A program made the position numbers and the translations under genes. A stretch of DNA of 64,000 nucleotides from Phoebastria nigripes (Eukaryota > Chordata > Aves > Procellariiformes > Diomedeidae): the NCBI GenBank assembly GCA_035582835.1, contig JAYKAV010002810.1, positions 605,628-669,627 on the forward strand, written 5' to 3'. Shown here piece by piece: positions 1 through 13,400 of this stretch. Numbering within the stretch: the first letter of the stretch is position 1; every line of letters begins with the position of its first letter. The notes beneath the pieces were generated by a model. That model saw only the letters and a program-made list of their open reading frames with translations. It searched no databases and was not told the DNA's origin.

Positions 1-1767
1 AAAAAAAAAAAAAAAAAAGTCTTTAATCTGTAAATGGGGAGTTTAGGAGCTATTTGTCCAAATCACAAAAATCTATTTTTTGCCCTTCTGAACTGCAGGA
101 AGCCTTTCACAACAGAAGGACAACACTAATTTCAGGGCATGTTTATACACTACAAAGACAAGACTGTCCCCTGTGATGGTTTAATTTATCTAGCAGGGGC
201 AGCAAGAGCAATAAAGAGTGCAGCACAGACTTCAGGATGCACTGACAATCAGAGCACCACCTCTCCAGGGATCCTGGGCGCATCTTGTGGTTTCTGCCTT
301 GTTCCCAGACTGACACTGTGGTGGTATCACTGCTAACGTTACCTGAGCACAGCTAAATGAAGCTGGCACAAATACCAGCCAGAGTTACAACTACAGCCTC
401 ATAAAGCGGCACAGATGTACTCATGTCCCCTGGTTTAAGAAATTGATATCGTTTCCCCTCTCACACACTCAGATGCACATTCCATAAAAGCTTGCAATAT
501 CACTGGTGCTGCCAAGGCAAGCGTTCACAAGTTAGGAAATGCTGACCTTTATGATGCCTGAGCCCTAGAAATGTAAATCACTATCTAGTCTTCTGAGCAA
601 CCCCGATTCCTCTACGCAGCCCTGCTTCTGTATAAGCCTTAGTGAGGAGGATGAATATCCTTCCCTTGGGGGTCCAGGGACAGCCCACGTACGCGGCATG
701 CACAGCTAAGGCAGAGAAGGTAAAAGGGATGGTGAGCCTTGTGCTTTCTCTCCAGCAAGAAGTCAGATTTTGGGCTGCCATGTCCCTCGTTAGTACCAGG
801 TGGCATTGTATAAGGAGACAACATGCAGGGCACAGGCAGGATGAAAACAAACAGCAAGGCAGAGGGCATCCCACTGAGCAAGGGCAGCCTCCTTCTGCTC
901 AGCTGAGCAATATGCAGGACAGAGTCCCTGCGGTCCCCCTGCCGCTGTCCAGTGAGACTTTTGGTCAAACCCACACAACATTCCACAGTGACAAACTCAA
1001 AACCACGTGGCTGACAGGGACCTCCTCCGTCTCAGCACCATTCGTAATCCTACATGATGAGCAGAGGATTCAGTCATGTGCACTGGGTGCACTGAAAGGG
1101 GTAGGGAGGGCTAACAGTTAAAAAAATAAGAATCTTGAGACAGTGAAAAGAGTGAGGGTAGTTCGAGTCCAGATACAGCACTCTGCAAGGCTGGGCACCT
1201 GTCACACATTCTCTCTGAAAAGTCTTTAGAGACGGAGAAAGGACTGGCAGCCATCTAGTCCTACTGCAAAAAATATGTAATACTGAACACACCTGGGAAG
1301 CACTGAACTGCAATGGAAGGGCATACAGCCTTCTTTTTTTTTTAAATACTATTTGTGGTGAGGTCAGTGCTACAAAGCTGTAAATTGGTTACATTATAAA
1401 TGGGTTATTTTTAAAATATTGTACTACAGGCAGAGATGCAATATAAAACAAAAATCAGACTTTAAATTCTGCTCATTTTTCTACGTTATAGGGGAAAAGT
1501 GCTCCTGCTGTGTACTGTCAACAAAGAATATTAAATATCTGATTGTTTCAGACAGGGCCAACGTTTTCATTTATACTCACTTATCATTAAGGAAAGAATT
1601 CCTAAGCTTGCAAAACCACTGAACAAAAACCCAAACCATAATAACAAATAAAAGTAACAATGTGATCTACTGTTTTTTTTAAATTTAGACTGAGATTTAA
1701 CAATTCTGAATTCTTGCAAAATAGATTTGAAACCCTTACTAATGCAGAAGTATAGCACTTACTGTAC
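1..1767 (-). other. PIGN intron after w19 (truncated by the window edge)
   Basis: No coding match or recognised transposon. It opens with an A18 run at 1-18 that continues past the edge. The 159-codon plus-strand open frame at 642-1121 has no recognisable features and is taken as chance. Confidence 0.7.
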
Positions 1768-1841
1768 CTCTTAGAAGACAGCTGTGTTGTGACTTGAACA
1801 GCTTCGAAAGCACATGATACCAGAACAAACGGGATTACAAC
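1768..1841 (-). CDS. PIGN: PIGN exon w19 (3'-most coding exon in the window)
   Basis: A 74-bp exon between TTTAAACAG and GTACAG, with 24 codons and two bases. It encodes [20 protein letters not shown] and then LSSK, matching human CAFEAVQLTTQLSSK. About 70 further residues, including the C-terminal helices and tail, must be encoded left of position 1. I searched 1-1767 by eye and found no match. Confidence 0.96.
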
Positions 1842-4355
1842 CTGTTTAAAACACAAGCTACATTTTGGTTTATAGCCATATTTACAAAACAACCTGGCAG
1901 GTTGTGGAAACATTTTCCTGCTTTTGAAATTATTACAGAATGTGTATGTTACAAAAATAAAATATTGGCAAGAAAGGGTAGAAACTCATTTTGTAGAAAG
2001 CACGTTTAATAAATGAATAAAAAACCCCTTCCATGGTCATAGCTGAACCGCAGTGAAATAAGCCATGAGGCAATATGGAAAATTATAATTAAAACACATT
2101 AATGATCCTCACTTCATTTATCCATTTTAGCACTAGTGATAAATACTTCAACAAGGCTAGAAGACAGAACTATTCAGATCCAGTATCTCATGTGACAGGC
2201 TGCAGAGCTCCAAGCATAATAGGATAATCTCATCTTGACCACAAAAAAAATCTGAATATAGAATGTATTCAGTAAGGCAAGGATCACACTGCCCCTTCCA
2301 AAGCCAAGTCAAGCAAATGTAAACAGTTCAGTAAATTAAGAACAAAACAAACAAACAAGTTAGAAACATGAATGTTGCCTTTTGCTCTTTCCAAAGTTGA
2401 CTTGTAACCCTTAAGTTAGTAGTGTAAATGCATTGCTAAAACCTGTTCTCTCGCATCCAGAAGGTTTGCATTATTGACTTATGTCCTGCAGTATAACACG
2501 CGGTATACCTGTAACTTAAGTCTGCTTTCTCTGGGACAGAAGCAGCAGAAAGGCAGAGGCAGGAAATACTGCTTATTTTAGCAATAGCCCATAAATTCCA
2601 TGTCTCCCTTCCTGTTTGCCTCTTTACCCCTCTGGCAGATCCTTTACTCAAATATTAGAAAAGAGCTCCCACACCTTGCCTGCAAACAAGAAGTGCAATC
2701 CAATCTTTGATAGGCTATTAAAAAATATAAAAAATAGTATTCATTGTAAAATGACAACCTAATCAGTAGAGCATTCAAAGCCTGTACTTAATGTAATGTA
2801 GATAGAGCTAATAAAATATATATATCCTCAGTGTTTCTGTAGATACTATACAATAGCAAAAGCTTATAATTTTTTAAATAATTTAAGTCTTTTCAACATT
2901 TAAAATTTCCATTTTAATACAATAAACCGATTTAATGCAGTTAAATTATACTTCCATGCACTTTAGCTTCTCTCTTTTGGGAAACAGAAGGATCCATCTC
3001 TAGAAACACTACAAAGGCTGAAAGCTTCACACATGGTTAAGAAGGCTAATGAAGCTCAAATACATATATATGTTTTTGTAAATTGCAAAGTAACAACTGT
3101 GTACGTGATATTTATTAAACAGTTCTTTGAGAAAATTTCACTAAGGTAAGATTACTAACCTTTAGCACAAGCAAGCCTCCCATCATGAAGGGACTGAACA
3201 CAGTCAAGAAACAATAGACAGAAGCAGGATCAAAACTAGAGAAACATGAAAAAGACATTACAACTTATCCTTGAAATGGCATTTTCCATTAAAAAACCAG
3301 AGCATTTAGTTACTCCTGTAACACACTGTGCATACATACATTTTTAAACAAGGCTTCCACCTTTCTCTTCTCTTGCTCAAGTATTAAATTAGCAAGGACC
3401 GCCTACCTCACTTTTCTTTCTCTACAATTTCTGTCTGCTCATCTTTCGAGGTGCCATGCTGTGGGTGAGCAGCCGAGTTCTCTCTGCTCACGCTGCCAAT
3501 AACTTCTAATGGAAATTGAGACAACCTCGTAACCAACAAGCTCAGGCTTTTAGGCAACATGTTACAGAGAGCAGAACCGAACTAAATTGTTATCATTATT
3601 CCACTGACTATTGCTTTAATTCTACTGCCCTGATTTTGCTAACCAAATTTATATTTAGTACGCCAACTGCAGGAAGAATTCTTTGTACCCTGTGTCTCAA
3701 ATCAATGAATAAAATTTACCTGTTAACAGAAGCTATATTTCCGGTGCCAAAAAAGGCTGTCACTGTGAAGAAAACCTAGATGTATTTAAGGAAAACACAC
3801 CACAGAAATGGCTGCAGTAAAACAAAACCAGGATTTCCCCCCCTTTATTCCAATTTACTTTCAAAATCCTGTCATGAAACTGCAAGAAGCTGAGCCACCA
3901 TTACAGCTTTACAATGCATTAAGAAATCCAAAGTATTGTCTAGCTCCACCCAAGATTTCACACATGGCTATGTCGATTTTAAAAGACAGGGACTGCCTGG
4001 GTAAGATTTTAGAGCCTGTCTTGACGCCCCTGCCAGAAAGCCGCAGCTTGTTTTTTCTGGGCCCCTACCTAGCAAGATAGGAACACCCCTGGACCACAAT
4101 CCCAGCTGTGCATTCAAACACACATGCATGTGTACTGCACACCAAAAGAGATGGCTTTATTAAGGAATTGACCATGGAAGAGGTAGTTGGCCATGAAACA
4201 AGACTAAAGGTTCCTATGCTATCCCCCTCCCATAGGTTTGTTGTCCAAAGGTCATGCTGAGCCTATTCACTGCAACATGGGACTCCCAGTTTTTTCCTTA
4301 CTTGCGGGAGGGAGGACGACTCTGGCAGTATCTATATAGCTGAAAGTTTTTGGTT

Positions 4356-4413
<58 letters not shown>

Positions 4414-7400
4414 ACCTTACCCTTTTCATCTAGGTACAACACTTGCTGCTATATGAGCCCATGAAAGATATTCTTCTACCTCCTGAGCTCATTGGGGACC
4501 ATTATAGCTCTCACCTCTTCAGTCAAAGCATGATTTTTAACTGCTTTTTTGCATCAGGCAGAGGGTTAGTCAGTGACGATGGCTGCTGTTGCCAGAGCTC
4601 CCTCTGGTCCTTCCACTCCTCTTATAGCTCCTGCACTGGATCATTTAAGTCTCTGCATAAACAATTTGCTACCAACTGTTCAGCAGAATCGTTGGGATTC
4701 TGCATGCAATATTTTGGAAGGATTAGGTCAGCATAACTAAAGAAATTATGCTTCCCAAGAGTATCACATCATTTCAAGTTTAGTAACACACCAGTCTAAC
4801 AGCATAGCGCCGTTCTGCCAGTTAAGATTTATAAGAACAACAGTTCTGCAATAAAACAAAAAATACCAGTAGCACACAGGTCTAATCAAAATGCTAAGCA
4901 TAAGCAACCTGAATCTTATTCTGGAAGATGAGGTTATAAGGTCCCTCAGCACATGCTGACTTTTGGGCCCTATATAGGAACCTTGAGACAATCTTAAGAT
5001 ATACAGCTCACAGGGTCATAGTTGCAATGCGAGTGCTCTAGTAGAAAAGGTTTCTCTTCTAATACCACCATTTCTAAACATTAAACAGCGTCTAAATTAA
5101 AAAAGCCACAACATCTTTTGAGCAGGTGTGTATCATACCTGGTCTCTGCAAAGGAGACCTGCAAATTATGTATTTTTTCAGGAGCTGAACAAAATACATT
5201 CAAATTTTTTAGATTAAGATGAGATTAAAGTAGTGCTACATTCAAGTGTTAGATTAAAGTAGTACTATGCTGGAGCTTTAAAAAATATAATTGGATTGTT
5301 TGATTTTTGTTTTGGCTAATTTTTAGCATCTGACAGACAGCAGTAGCTTTACTAAAAGCTTATTTTTTGTTAAAGTAGCAAAATAGCAAATGAAATCGAT
5401 AAATTTACTGCAAGGTGTCTCAGCTGCTGTTCAGGTATACTCTAAAGCAAACACGAACGTTCAACACCTAGAAAATTGTTTCACCTCCTTCCTTAGTGCT
5501 GAACTGCCTTCTTAATGAGGTATCTGTCACACCTCCTCTGCTGCAGGTTCCCAATGTCCAACAGCATTGTCCCAAATTCCAACAGCATAGACTCTGCAAC
5601 TGTGCTCCACACTCTCAGATTTGGTTATTCTACAAACTATAAAGCCTGTTTTTGCAGGAACTGGTATTGAGACAACTCCCTCCCCAGCTCCAACTATGAC
5701 AACCCACCTGCACTAGAAACCCATATGTTCTAGACTGGCTCATAATTTCTCTCCCAGTTGCACACCCATCACCCTTGCTGCCAAATACCTCTCACTTAAC
5801 TGCAGTCGCACAATGGAAGAGAAAAATGACAATGTTATCAAGTCTGTACAGTATTAAAAAAAAAAACAAACAAACAACAAAACCCCAAACAAAACCCCAA
5901 AAAAACAGCTGTAGTTTCAGTTACAGTAATGCAAAATAACTGCTATGTTAGTGAACAAACAGCTCTTCCCTCCCAAGCCCATATAATTTCAAACAGCAGA
6001 AACCATGTCTGATATAAATAATTCTAGGCCAGATTCTGGGAACACATTTCACTAAGAGTCTGCAAGAACTTTCCTTCTCATCTCATCTGCCTGGCCATGG
6101 CCAATGCCTGCCCCCTAACATTTTCTTCCTAACACACTGCCATACTCTAAAAATGAGAATAACTTTAATATCACCTTTTCCAACTGATTTGTGAAGGTTG
6201 AATTAGTTCCCTCCAGCCAAAATGTAATAATACAAAACCAAACTGAAAACAGGACTCCTTAGAAGAAAGTTTACCTCAACTGTAATGGTCATAAGAGACC
6301 AAACTTTTCAAAGTGGCCAAGGAGCCAGATTCCAAAACAGTGCAGTGCGTACTGAATTTTTGACTACTTTATCAAAAAACATAATGTACAAGACCATTGT
6401 CTTTTGAGCAACATAAGTCAAATCATCTTCACCAGCTTCTGTTTCCAGTGGCTACCAGGCTACAAATTTTGATTGAGGGGCCTTTTGAAACAAACCCATC
6501 TTCTCTCTGGAACGCAGCAACCGGCAAAAGGATACAAAGAAGAAAGACCTGCGGATGTCATCTAGGTGGAGCTGTCGAAACTGAGTTATATCAGTAGCAT
6601 AGGTGAAGTTGAAAACAGCAAGCTGGAAAAACAGCAGAAGAAATCAATACTGAGTATCAACTGATGTACTTTGATAGAACCACCATATTTTTACTGAAAT
6701 GAATGAGAAATAAACCTACTTCCCTATCAGCTGTTATTGCAGTAGTATTATGATGTGGACTGCAAACCTTTCCCATATTTTCATTACACTTTAATGAATC
6801 TGCCAGAAAGATTGTACAAGTGAGATGATCAAATGAACAGTGGCGCTGTTATCTACACTAAAAATGAACTTCTATGCCTCAGACTTATCATCATCTTTTT
6901 TCATCATAAATATTCCTCCTACACACTTCCACTGCTCACATGAGCATGTGGATAAAGACCCACAGAAATAAAAGACTGCAATTATCCTCAGTTGACTTAT
7001 GTTGTGAGTGAGAGTACTAAAATATTCTCCATCTCCTTCACTCCGTTCTCAGCACAATATCACTTGACCTGAAGAGAAATTGTCTTCATGGAGTTTAAGA
7101 GGTCAATGAACTCCTTTTCACTGGGGAAAAGAAAAAATTCAAGTAATAGACATTCAACACTGACAATTATTTTAATTAAAAATAATCTCACATCATCAGA
7201 GAACTGAGCTGGATTCTCTAATACAAGATTTACTTTGTGGCATATATTAACAGGCATTCTAGAGATGATTTTTCTAATCTAAAAATGAGAAATAAGCATT
7301 ATTGTTCCTTTCACTTGAAACCAAAAGTCAAATGACACACAGGGAGTGACAACAGAAAACTTAATTACAGCTTACCTATGTTTTTTCATTTGCATTTGAT

Positions 7401-10400
7401 TAATAAAGTGTTCATCACTATTTAATGCTGCTTTAATAGAATTTTATTTTAAAACAAACAGAATATCAGACCACCATCAGACAGGCAAGCATCACAGATG
7501 CCTTGTTACAAGATGCAAAAGGTAGAGTGGGTTCTAGAGTGGAAGAAGTAGTACATCCCACAGATGACTCTGCTGTGCTAGAAACCTCCGGTTGCAATCA
7601 TCGCCTCACACTAAGTGTACATTTTTACATTCAGATTCCTTCTCTATCTTAAGATGCTACAAAACATGCTCACAGAAAATATCATAACCATACGTAGCAC
7701 AAATAAAAAGCGATTCCCGTATTCATTTCTGATATTCAGCCTTGAATTGGTAAAGCCTGTTCTCTCTCAAGTTTTAAAACTGTCTCCCTTGCAGGAGAAC
7801 CACAAAACCACAGTATGTGTCAGGTCTGCTCTGGTTACTGCCTTAGCTCAGATTTCACCTCCTGGCACTTCTCCCTAATTATTATGAGCTGCAAAAGGAA
7901 GAAAAGATGTGTACTGCCACTTCTCTTACAAGTGACTCTGGCCACTCCCATGCATCTGTACCCAGGTTCTCCATGACCTGCACCAAGGACAGCACATTTG
8001 GGAGAAGCACGGGAGAGCTGTGCTGCACACCTGCCTGGCTCCGAGCACCCAGATGACTCTGCAACCAGCACTTCGGATCTAACTGAATCAATGGCATATC
8101 CACAGTTTGTTAAACCCTTGACCTAATCTAAAAGCTAAGTAGCAGTGTGAGCAGCATGGGCTCTGAAAACTGCTGACAATATACTAAATTTAAAGGTGAA
8201 GGAAGTTGCATTGATTACAAAACTCCCTCTCCAGGCAAATCTGAGAAGGTGCTATTTCCAAGTTAGTCTCTGGCTCCTTGTTTGTCTAATCAGAAATAGA
8301 ACTCCGTTCTTGAAGAAAGAGTGGAAAGACAAAGTCAAACTAAGATTTCTGGTATTTCCTACGGGTCATTCCAGAAACAAAATTATTTCTTTTCAGCCTC
8401 TCACTCCTGACTCTGCCATCAGAATAAAAAAAGTACAGTGACATTGTACTTACCCTAAAGAGTTACTGTACCTTATGCTGAAGTAGCACTACACTTGATG
8501 AACAGAGCTTTGTAGCCTACAGAACATACCGCTAAGTCAAACTGATTTCCTGCATTCCTAGAAATGGCTCTGATGTGGATTATCTTCAATAACATAAATT
8601 ATAAATCTCTCTTACAAGGTCACATTCCTATTTCATAAAACAGCTGATACTGGCTTCCCAAACTTAAAGAAATGCAAGGTGTTGCTCTATGAAAACCACT
8701 CAGAATATTTACTATATCCTCAAGGAAAAAAAAAAAGATAAAGCTGATAATTAACCTGATATAGCTATCTGAAGCTGTTACCTTTGGTTTGAGTGAAAGA
8801 CCATAGTGCCACAGCGCTGCTTGCTCCATATTTATCCACACAAACATCAAACCAGACAGCACGAGTGGAAACAGAGCTTCATACCTGAAGAGTAACATAA
8901 TAATTATAGTAAGTGCAGTCACTAACAACTATTGAACATCAAATACTGACATGTTTCTTTTCTTTTTTCTTCACAGAAATGATAGATCAAGTACCTTTTG
9001 GCATTCTCCCCCTTCTCTCCCCATTTCTGAGGAGTACCCACGGTTGGCTGGTTGAAGTTTAAAGCCATTCAGTAATTAAATGGTAAGAGTAGGAGAAACA
9101 GAGGCTGCTTCAGCTTTGTCATGTTTTGCACCCATTTTCTCATTTGATGGCTGCCACAACATTAGATGAGTGCCCTTTGTGTCATGATTAATTTTAACAA
9201 AACGGGAATAAAATTAAAAAGAAGCAGGAAAAAAAGAATCCCATTTGGCACCCATTTTCTGCAAAATGGAAAATTCTGTAATGAGAGCTATTTGGAACTG
9301 AGGGGTTACAGTCCAACCTAGACAGCGAATAGAGATTGTGTCTCTTTAGGACCTAATCACACAAACTTACTCTGGTGATCTCAGCCTAGTTCCAAGGAGA
9401 GAGGCGTCTGTATAATAAAAAGAGCATTACATTTCACTGAAGTGTAATGTCCTTTTCTTTACTATATACCAATCCATCGCAATAGCAGCATCAAGTCATG
9501 CTATAACCAAGGCCGCTAAGCTGTTCTAGCTACACCCCCAATCTCAAAGGAGTACTTCTGGCTCCTACAGCACTCAAACATAGCAAGCTATGAGTGTACT
9601 TACATGAGAGATTAAAACCCCCAGATAACTTAGGGGTGTAGATTGTCATTGGATAGCATTAGTTTCTCCTTGCCCTCTACATCTCAGTGGCACTTCATGG
9701 TGCCTCTCAGGTTTTTTGTCTTTCAGGATAAAATTGTAATACTGACACTGACTGTGACACTGACAAGATTGTAATTTTTCTCCTTTTAATTTTTTTCCTC
9801 CTTGGACACACACTTACTTGTCTAAAAATAAGAAAATCATTGCAGTTAATCTTGGTATTGTTTCTGTTGTGCCTCCCCACTAGTGTAGCTACAAAGCAGT
9901 TTCAAACTGGAACAAAAAATTTTGGATAGACATTTCTGCTTTATCAGAAGGACAAGCAGTTAAACATGAAGACAACAACAGCTGGGTTGTCAGTAACAAA
10001 AGCACCTACAATCCTCACAATGGTCTACACTTGCCTACAAATTGAATGTCTTCAACTGAGTCAGTGACAATTGGTTGTATGCAACCATGCTCTTCAGCTG
10101 GCTTCAATACTTCCACTTAACTGCACCTAGAGAGGTGCTGTAATTACCTGGGCCACACACTGGGTTATCATTACATGGTATAACAGAGCACTGAGGAGAG
10201 AAACACTGGACACTTTTGGTACTGAGTGCCTTGGTTTTGCTATGATCGGTTATGGTTTTTTTTGGGGGGTGGGTTTTTTTGTTTGTGTGTTTGTTTGTTT
10301 GTTTTTGGTGTTGGTTTTTTTTTTTTTTTTTTAAAGAATTGTTCCAAAATTTGTTGGTCCATTTGAACATTGTAGGAAGACAGCAGAGAGCTGTCAGCAT

Positions 10401-13400
10401 TTAAGTGGTCTGGTGCAGGGCCAAAATACAAAGAGTGAGGTTACCAGCCTCGCAGAGAACAACATTCACGCTTTATCCAGTAGCCAGGACAGGCTAAGAA
10501 GGTTGAGTGTAAGAGTATGTGTGCGGACAGGAGTAAGATTAGGATCAAAATCTTAATGGGCAAGTGGGAGGAAGGGGAGGCAGGAGATTAAAAACAAAGA
10601 GAGACGCTTCATCTAAAATGAGAGTATCCACAAGAGGCAGCTATTGCAAAATGTCTGCTGCAAGATATTTTATTCCACTTAATTTTCCAGTGTAGTTAAA
10701 TCCAGAGGATAAGTGCAAGGGGAGGCAGAAAGAATGGTTCCTACACTCCCCATTAATTATGCTCTTAAGAGCTACTGAGTCTGGAAAAAAAAAAGGGTTG
10801 GCTGACACAGTGTTTTCTTCATTTACAAGCTCTGAGGAGTTGTCTTTTATCCAAAAAGAAGCAAGCCCTATTCTTTATGGGGACTAGCGTCCCTTTGAAA
10901 AAAATTACTTCCATGAAAAGATCTCTGAATAAAATTTTCCCTCATTTTAGGGCTACCTGTTTCCTGTCACATGTCATTTAAGCCATAACTAGACACCAGT
11001 GCTGAGCAGCTGGGAGAGAAATTATTTCCTTTTGTCTGAGAGCAGAAAAGCACATGCCAAAACAACAAAAGACATAAACTAAACCAGACTTTCTTATTTT
11101 GGTGCAAGATTGTTTGAATACATACCCTTCCAGCCACTGCTTGGTCTAGCTGAAAGGAATGTCAACAAAACAGTGTTTATAATACAAAGAGGAATATGGA
11201 AGTTCCCCTGAAATTTTATTTAGGAAACTAAACAAGGAGATAAATGGTGAGACTACAGCTGGAAGCACACGTTACACCTTTAACAGAAATGTTCACGAGA
11301 TTCAGCAGTTTCACATTTAGCCCTTGATTTTCATATGTAAAACCAATCCAAATAGAGTAAGAAGGAAGTACCCTGTGCTGAGGAGCAGGTAGGTGGACAT
11401 CAGGGAGAGCAGTATGCTGAACAGTCGCTGAAAGAGAAATGTGGGGCTCAGTAATGGCAACACCGAGGAAGAAACTGCAATAAAGAGAGATGCGTCAGTC
11501 ACTACATGCAAAACATTTCATCCTCGGCAACAAGATAACATTCTTCAAATCTTGACACTTCATTTACAGAAATTCAATACTGGTCATATATGCCCTTCTG
11601 TTTTCAGAAGTTACTTTTGCTGAAGAAAACCCAATGTTTGGAATGCTTAATATTTATCAAAAGTAATTTTAGTTCTCTATCATTTTAATTCCCTGGCTTT
11701 CTACCTCACAGCCTTTATAATTTCTCATGAACTGATGTTAATAAGTTCTTAAGATGATGCAGAAGCACTACCCCAAAAAACAGTCAAACTTGACTGTTTA
11801 ATACTACTCTGAGAACCACTTACCATGCCCCGAGGACCTCCAGCAGCTCAAAGACTGCAGTTACAGAGCCACTGCTCCGTTGGATTAGATTAGGAAACCT
11901 GCCACATTTTGAGGTGCAACTGAAAATACTGGTAGTAAAGATACAGAAACTATCAACCTATTAGCTTCTCTACTTGAAAGTTTTAAAACAGGAATATTTA
12001 AGGAACTACAGGGGACCTATCTGTCATGATTCATGCCTCTTGCCTTCAACTTGCAATGCATTTCTCTAATGCAGGTGTGGGATCTTAAGAGTTGCATGTT
12101 GCTCCTTAGTGCAGCCCATTGCTCAATTGCCCAGTCAGCCCTGGTTAGCAGAATCCATGCTGCCCCTTAAAGAGACTCCTCTAGCTGGGAAACTTCTGCA
12201 GGTGAGGACAGGGCCCAACAGTTTTGCAGGAGGTGAGGAAAATTGGGAAGAGAGGAAATGGGCTACTGGAAGAGTGAGTAAAAAGGAAGAAAAGCAGAGG
12301 AAAAGTGGCCAGTGCTTGAAGCAAGGAAAGGGAGAAGGAAAAGCATTGCTGTGATTTAATCTTTAAACCTGATTTTTTAATGTGAAAATTTTGTGTGTTT
12401 ATAAAGAAGTGCGCTGACAACATTGGTGTGATTCTTCATTGTGATATAGTACCCTCACATTACTGAATCATTCAAAGACTGCATCAACACTAAGTTGTAA
12501 TTAGTAATCACTCTATTAAGGAACAGAAATAAAACTATAATATATGGAAAGTGCTCACTTGTGCTTATTGTCATAGTATACATTAGTATTTATAGAAAAC
12601 ATATCAACAAAAGAGAGATGAGGCTGTTTCTAAAACCTGTGGGTCAGTATGTTTTATTTCCTGGCTTTCAGCCTTGGCCACTGCTACAATTACAGAATAA
12701 GTGACTTCATTTCAAGGGTGCTCCAGCCTTTCAGCATCACTTGTTGCTTTCTATACTTAAAGAAGGCCTGACTCAAGGAGGAACTCCAGGGACCTCACCA
12801 CAAGTCAGAACAGCTGGAAAGAAATTCAGCATGGCAACTGGCCTCTGTGAGTGACACTCAACACATCAGATGTGTATCACTCTCTGAGCGCAATCATAGA
12901 TGAGAACAGATGAGTGGCTGGTAGGTGATAATTAGCCTTTCCCTTCCATCTCTGATGTGACACATCAGATACTAACCATCAAAAGACCTGCAGGTTTCTG
13001 GCTGACCCATACAAATCTCTGTATGTGTCCCCCGCACACAGGTGTGACACCAAATTACTCAAAATTTGGCAAGTTGCTATGATAGACTTCCATGGATTAA
13101 AACTTTAAAACATAATATACATTCATTTAGAAATATCTGGTAACATGAAGACGGTTCTGAAGAACATGGGAAGCAGCTGGATTAACTTTATGCCTCCTGG
13201 ATTTACCTCTATGTTTGCTGTTAACATACACTGCATGAACCATATGGTGTAACAGCTAAAGCCAGCTGGACACAGGTCTGCAGGAACCCACCCACCACTA
13301 ATTCATCTGCCTGGTTCTCCAAAAACCAGTCTTTCTTCAAAAAAGTAATTTTAGGCCTAAATTAAAACTTTAAACAAGGTAGGATTCATATTAATCAGAA

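Larger units (their letters stand above)
3776..6535 (-). other. PIGN intron w16-w17
   Basis: A 2.76-kb intron containing a T53 run (listed separately), an A/C-rich low-complexity tract near 5856-5906, and a loose duplication in which AGATTAAAGTAGT recurs near 5232 and 5251. Otherwise unique sequence. Confidence 0.75.

Noticed and set aside
642..1121. A 159-codon plus-strand open frame
   Set aside because: No recognisable motif or family, low-complexity composition and an intronic position. Chance is the simplest explanation.
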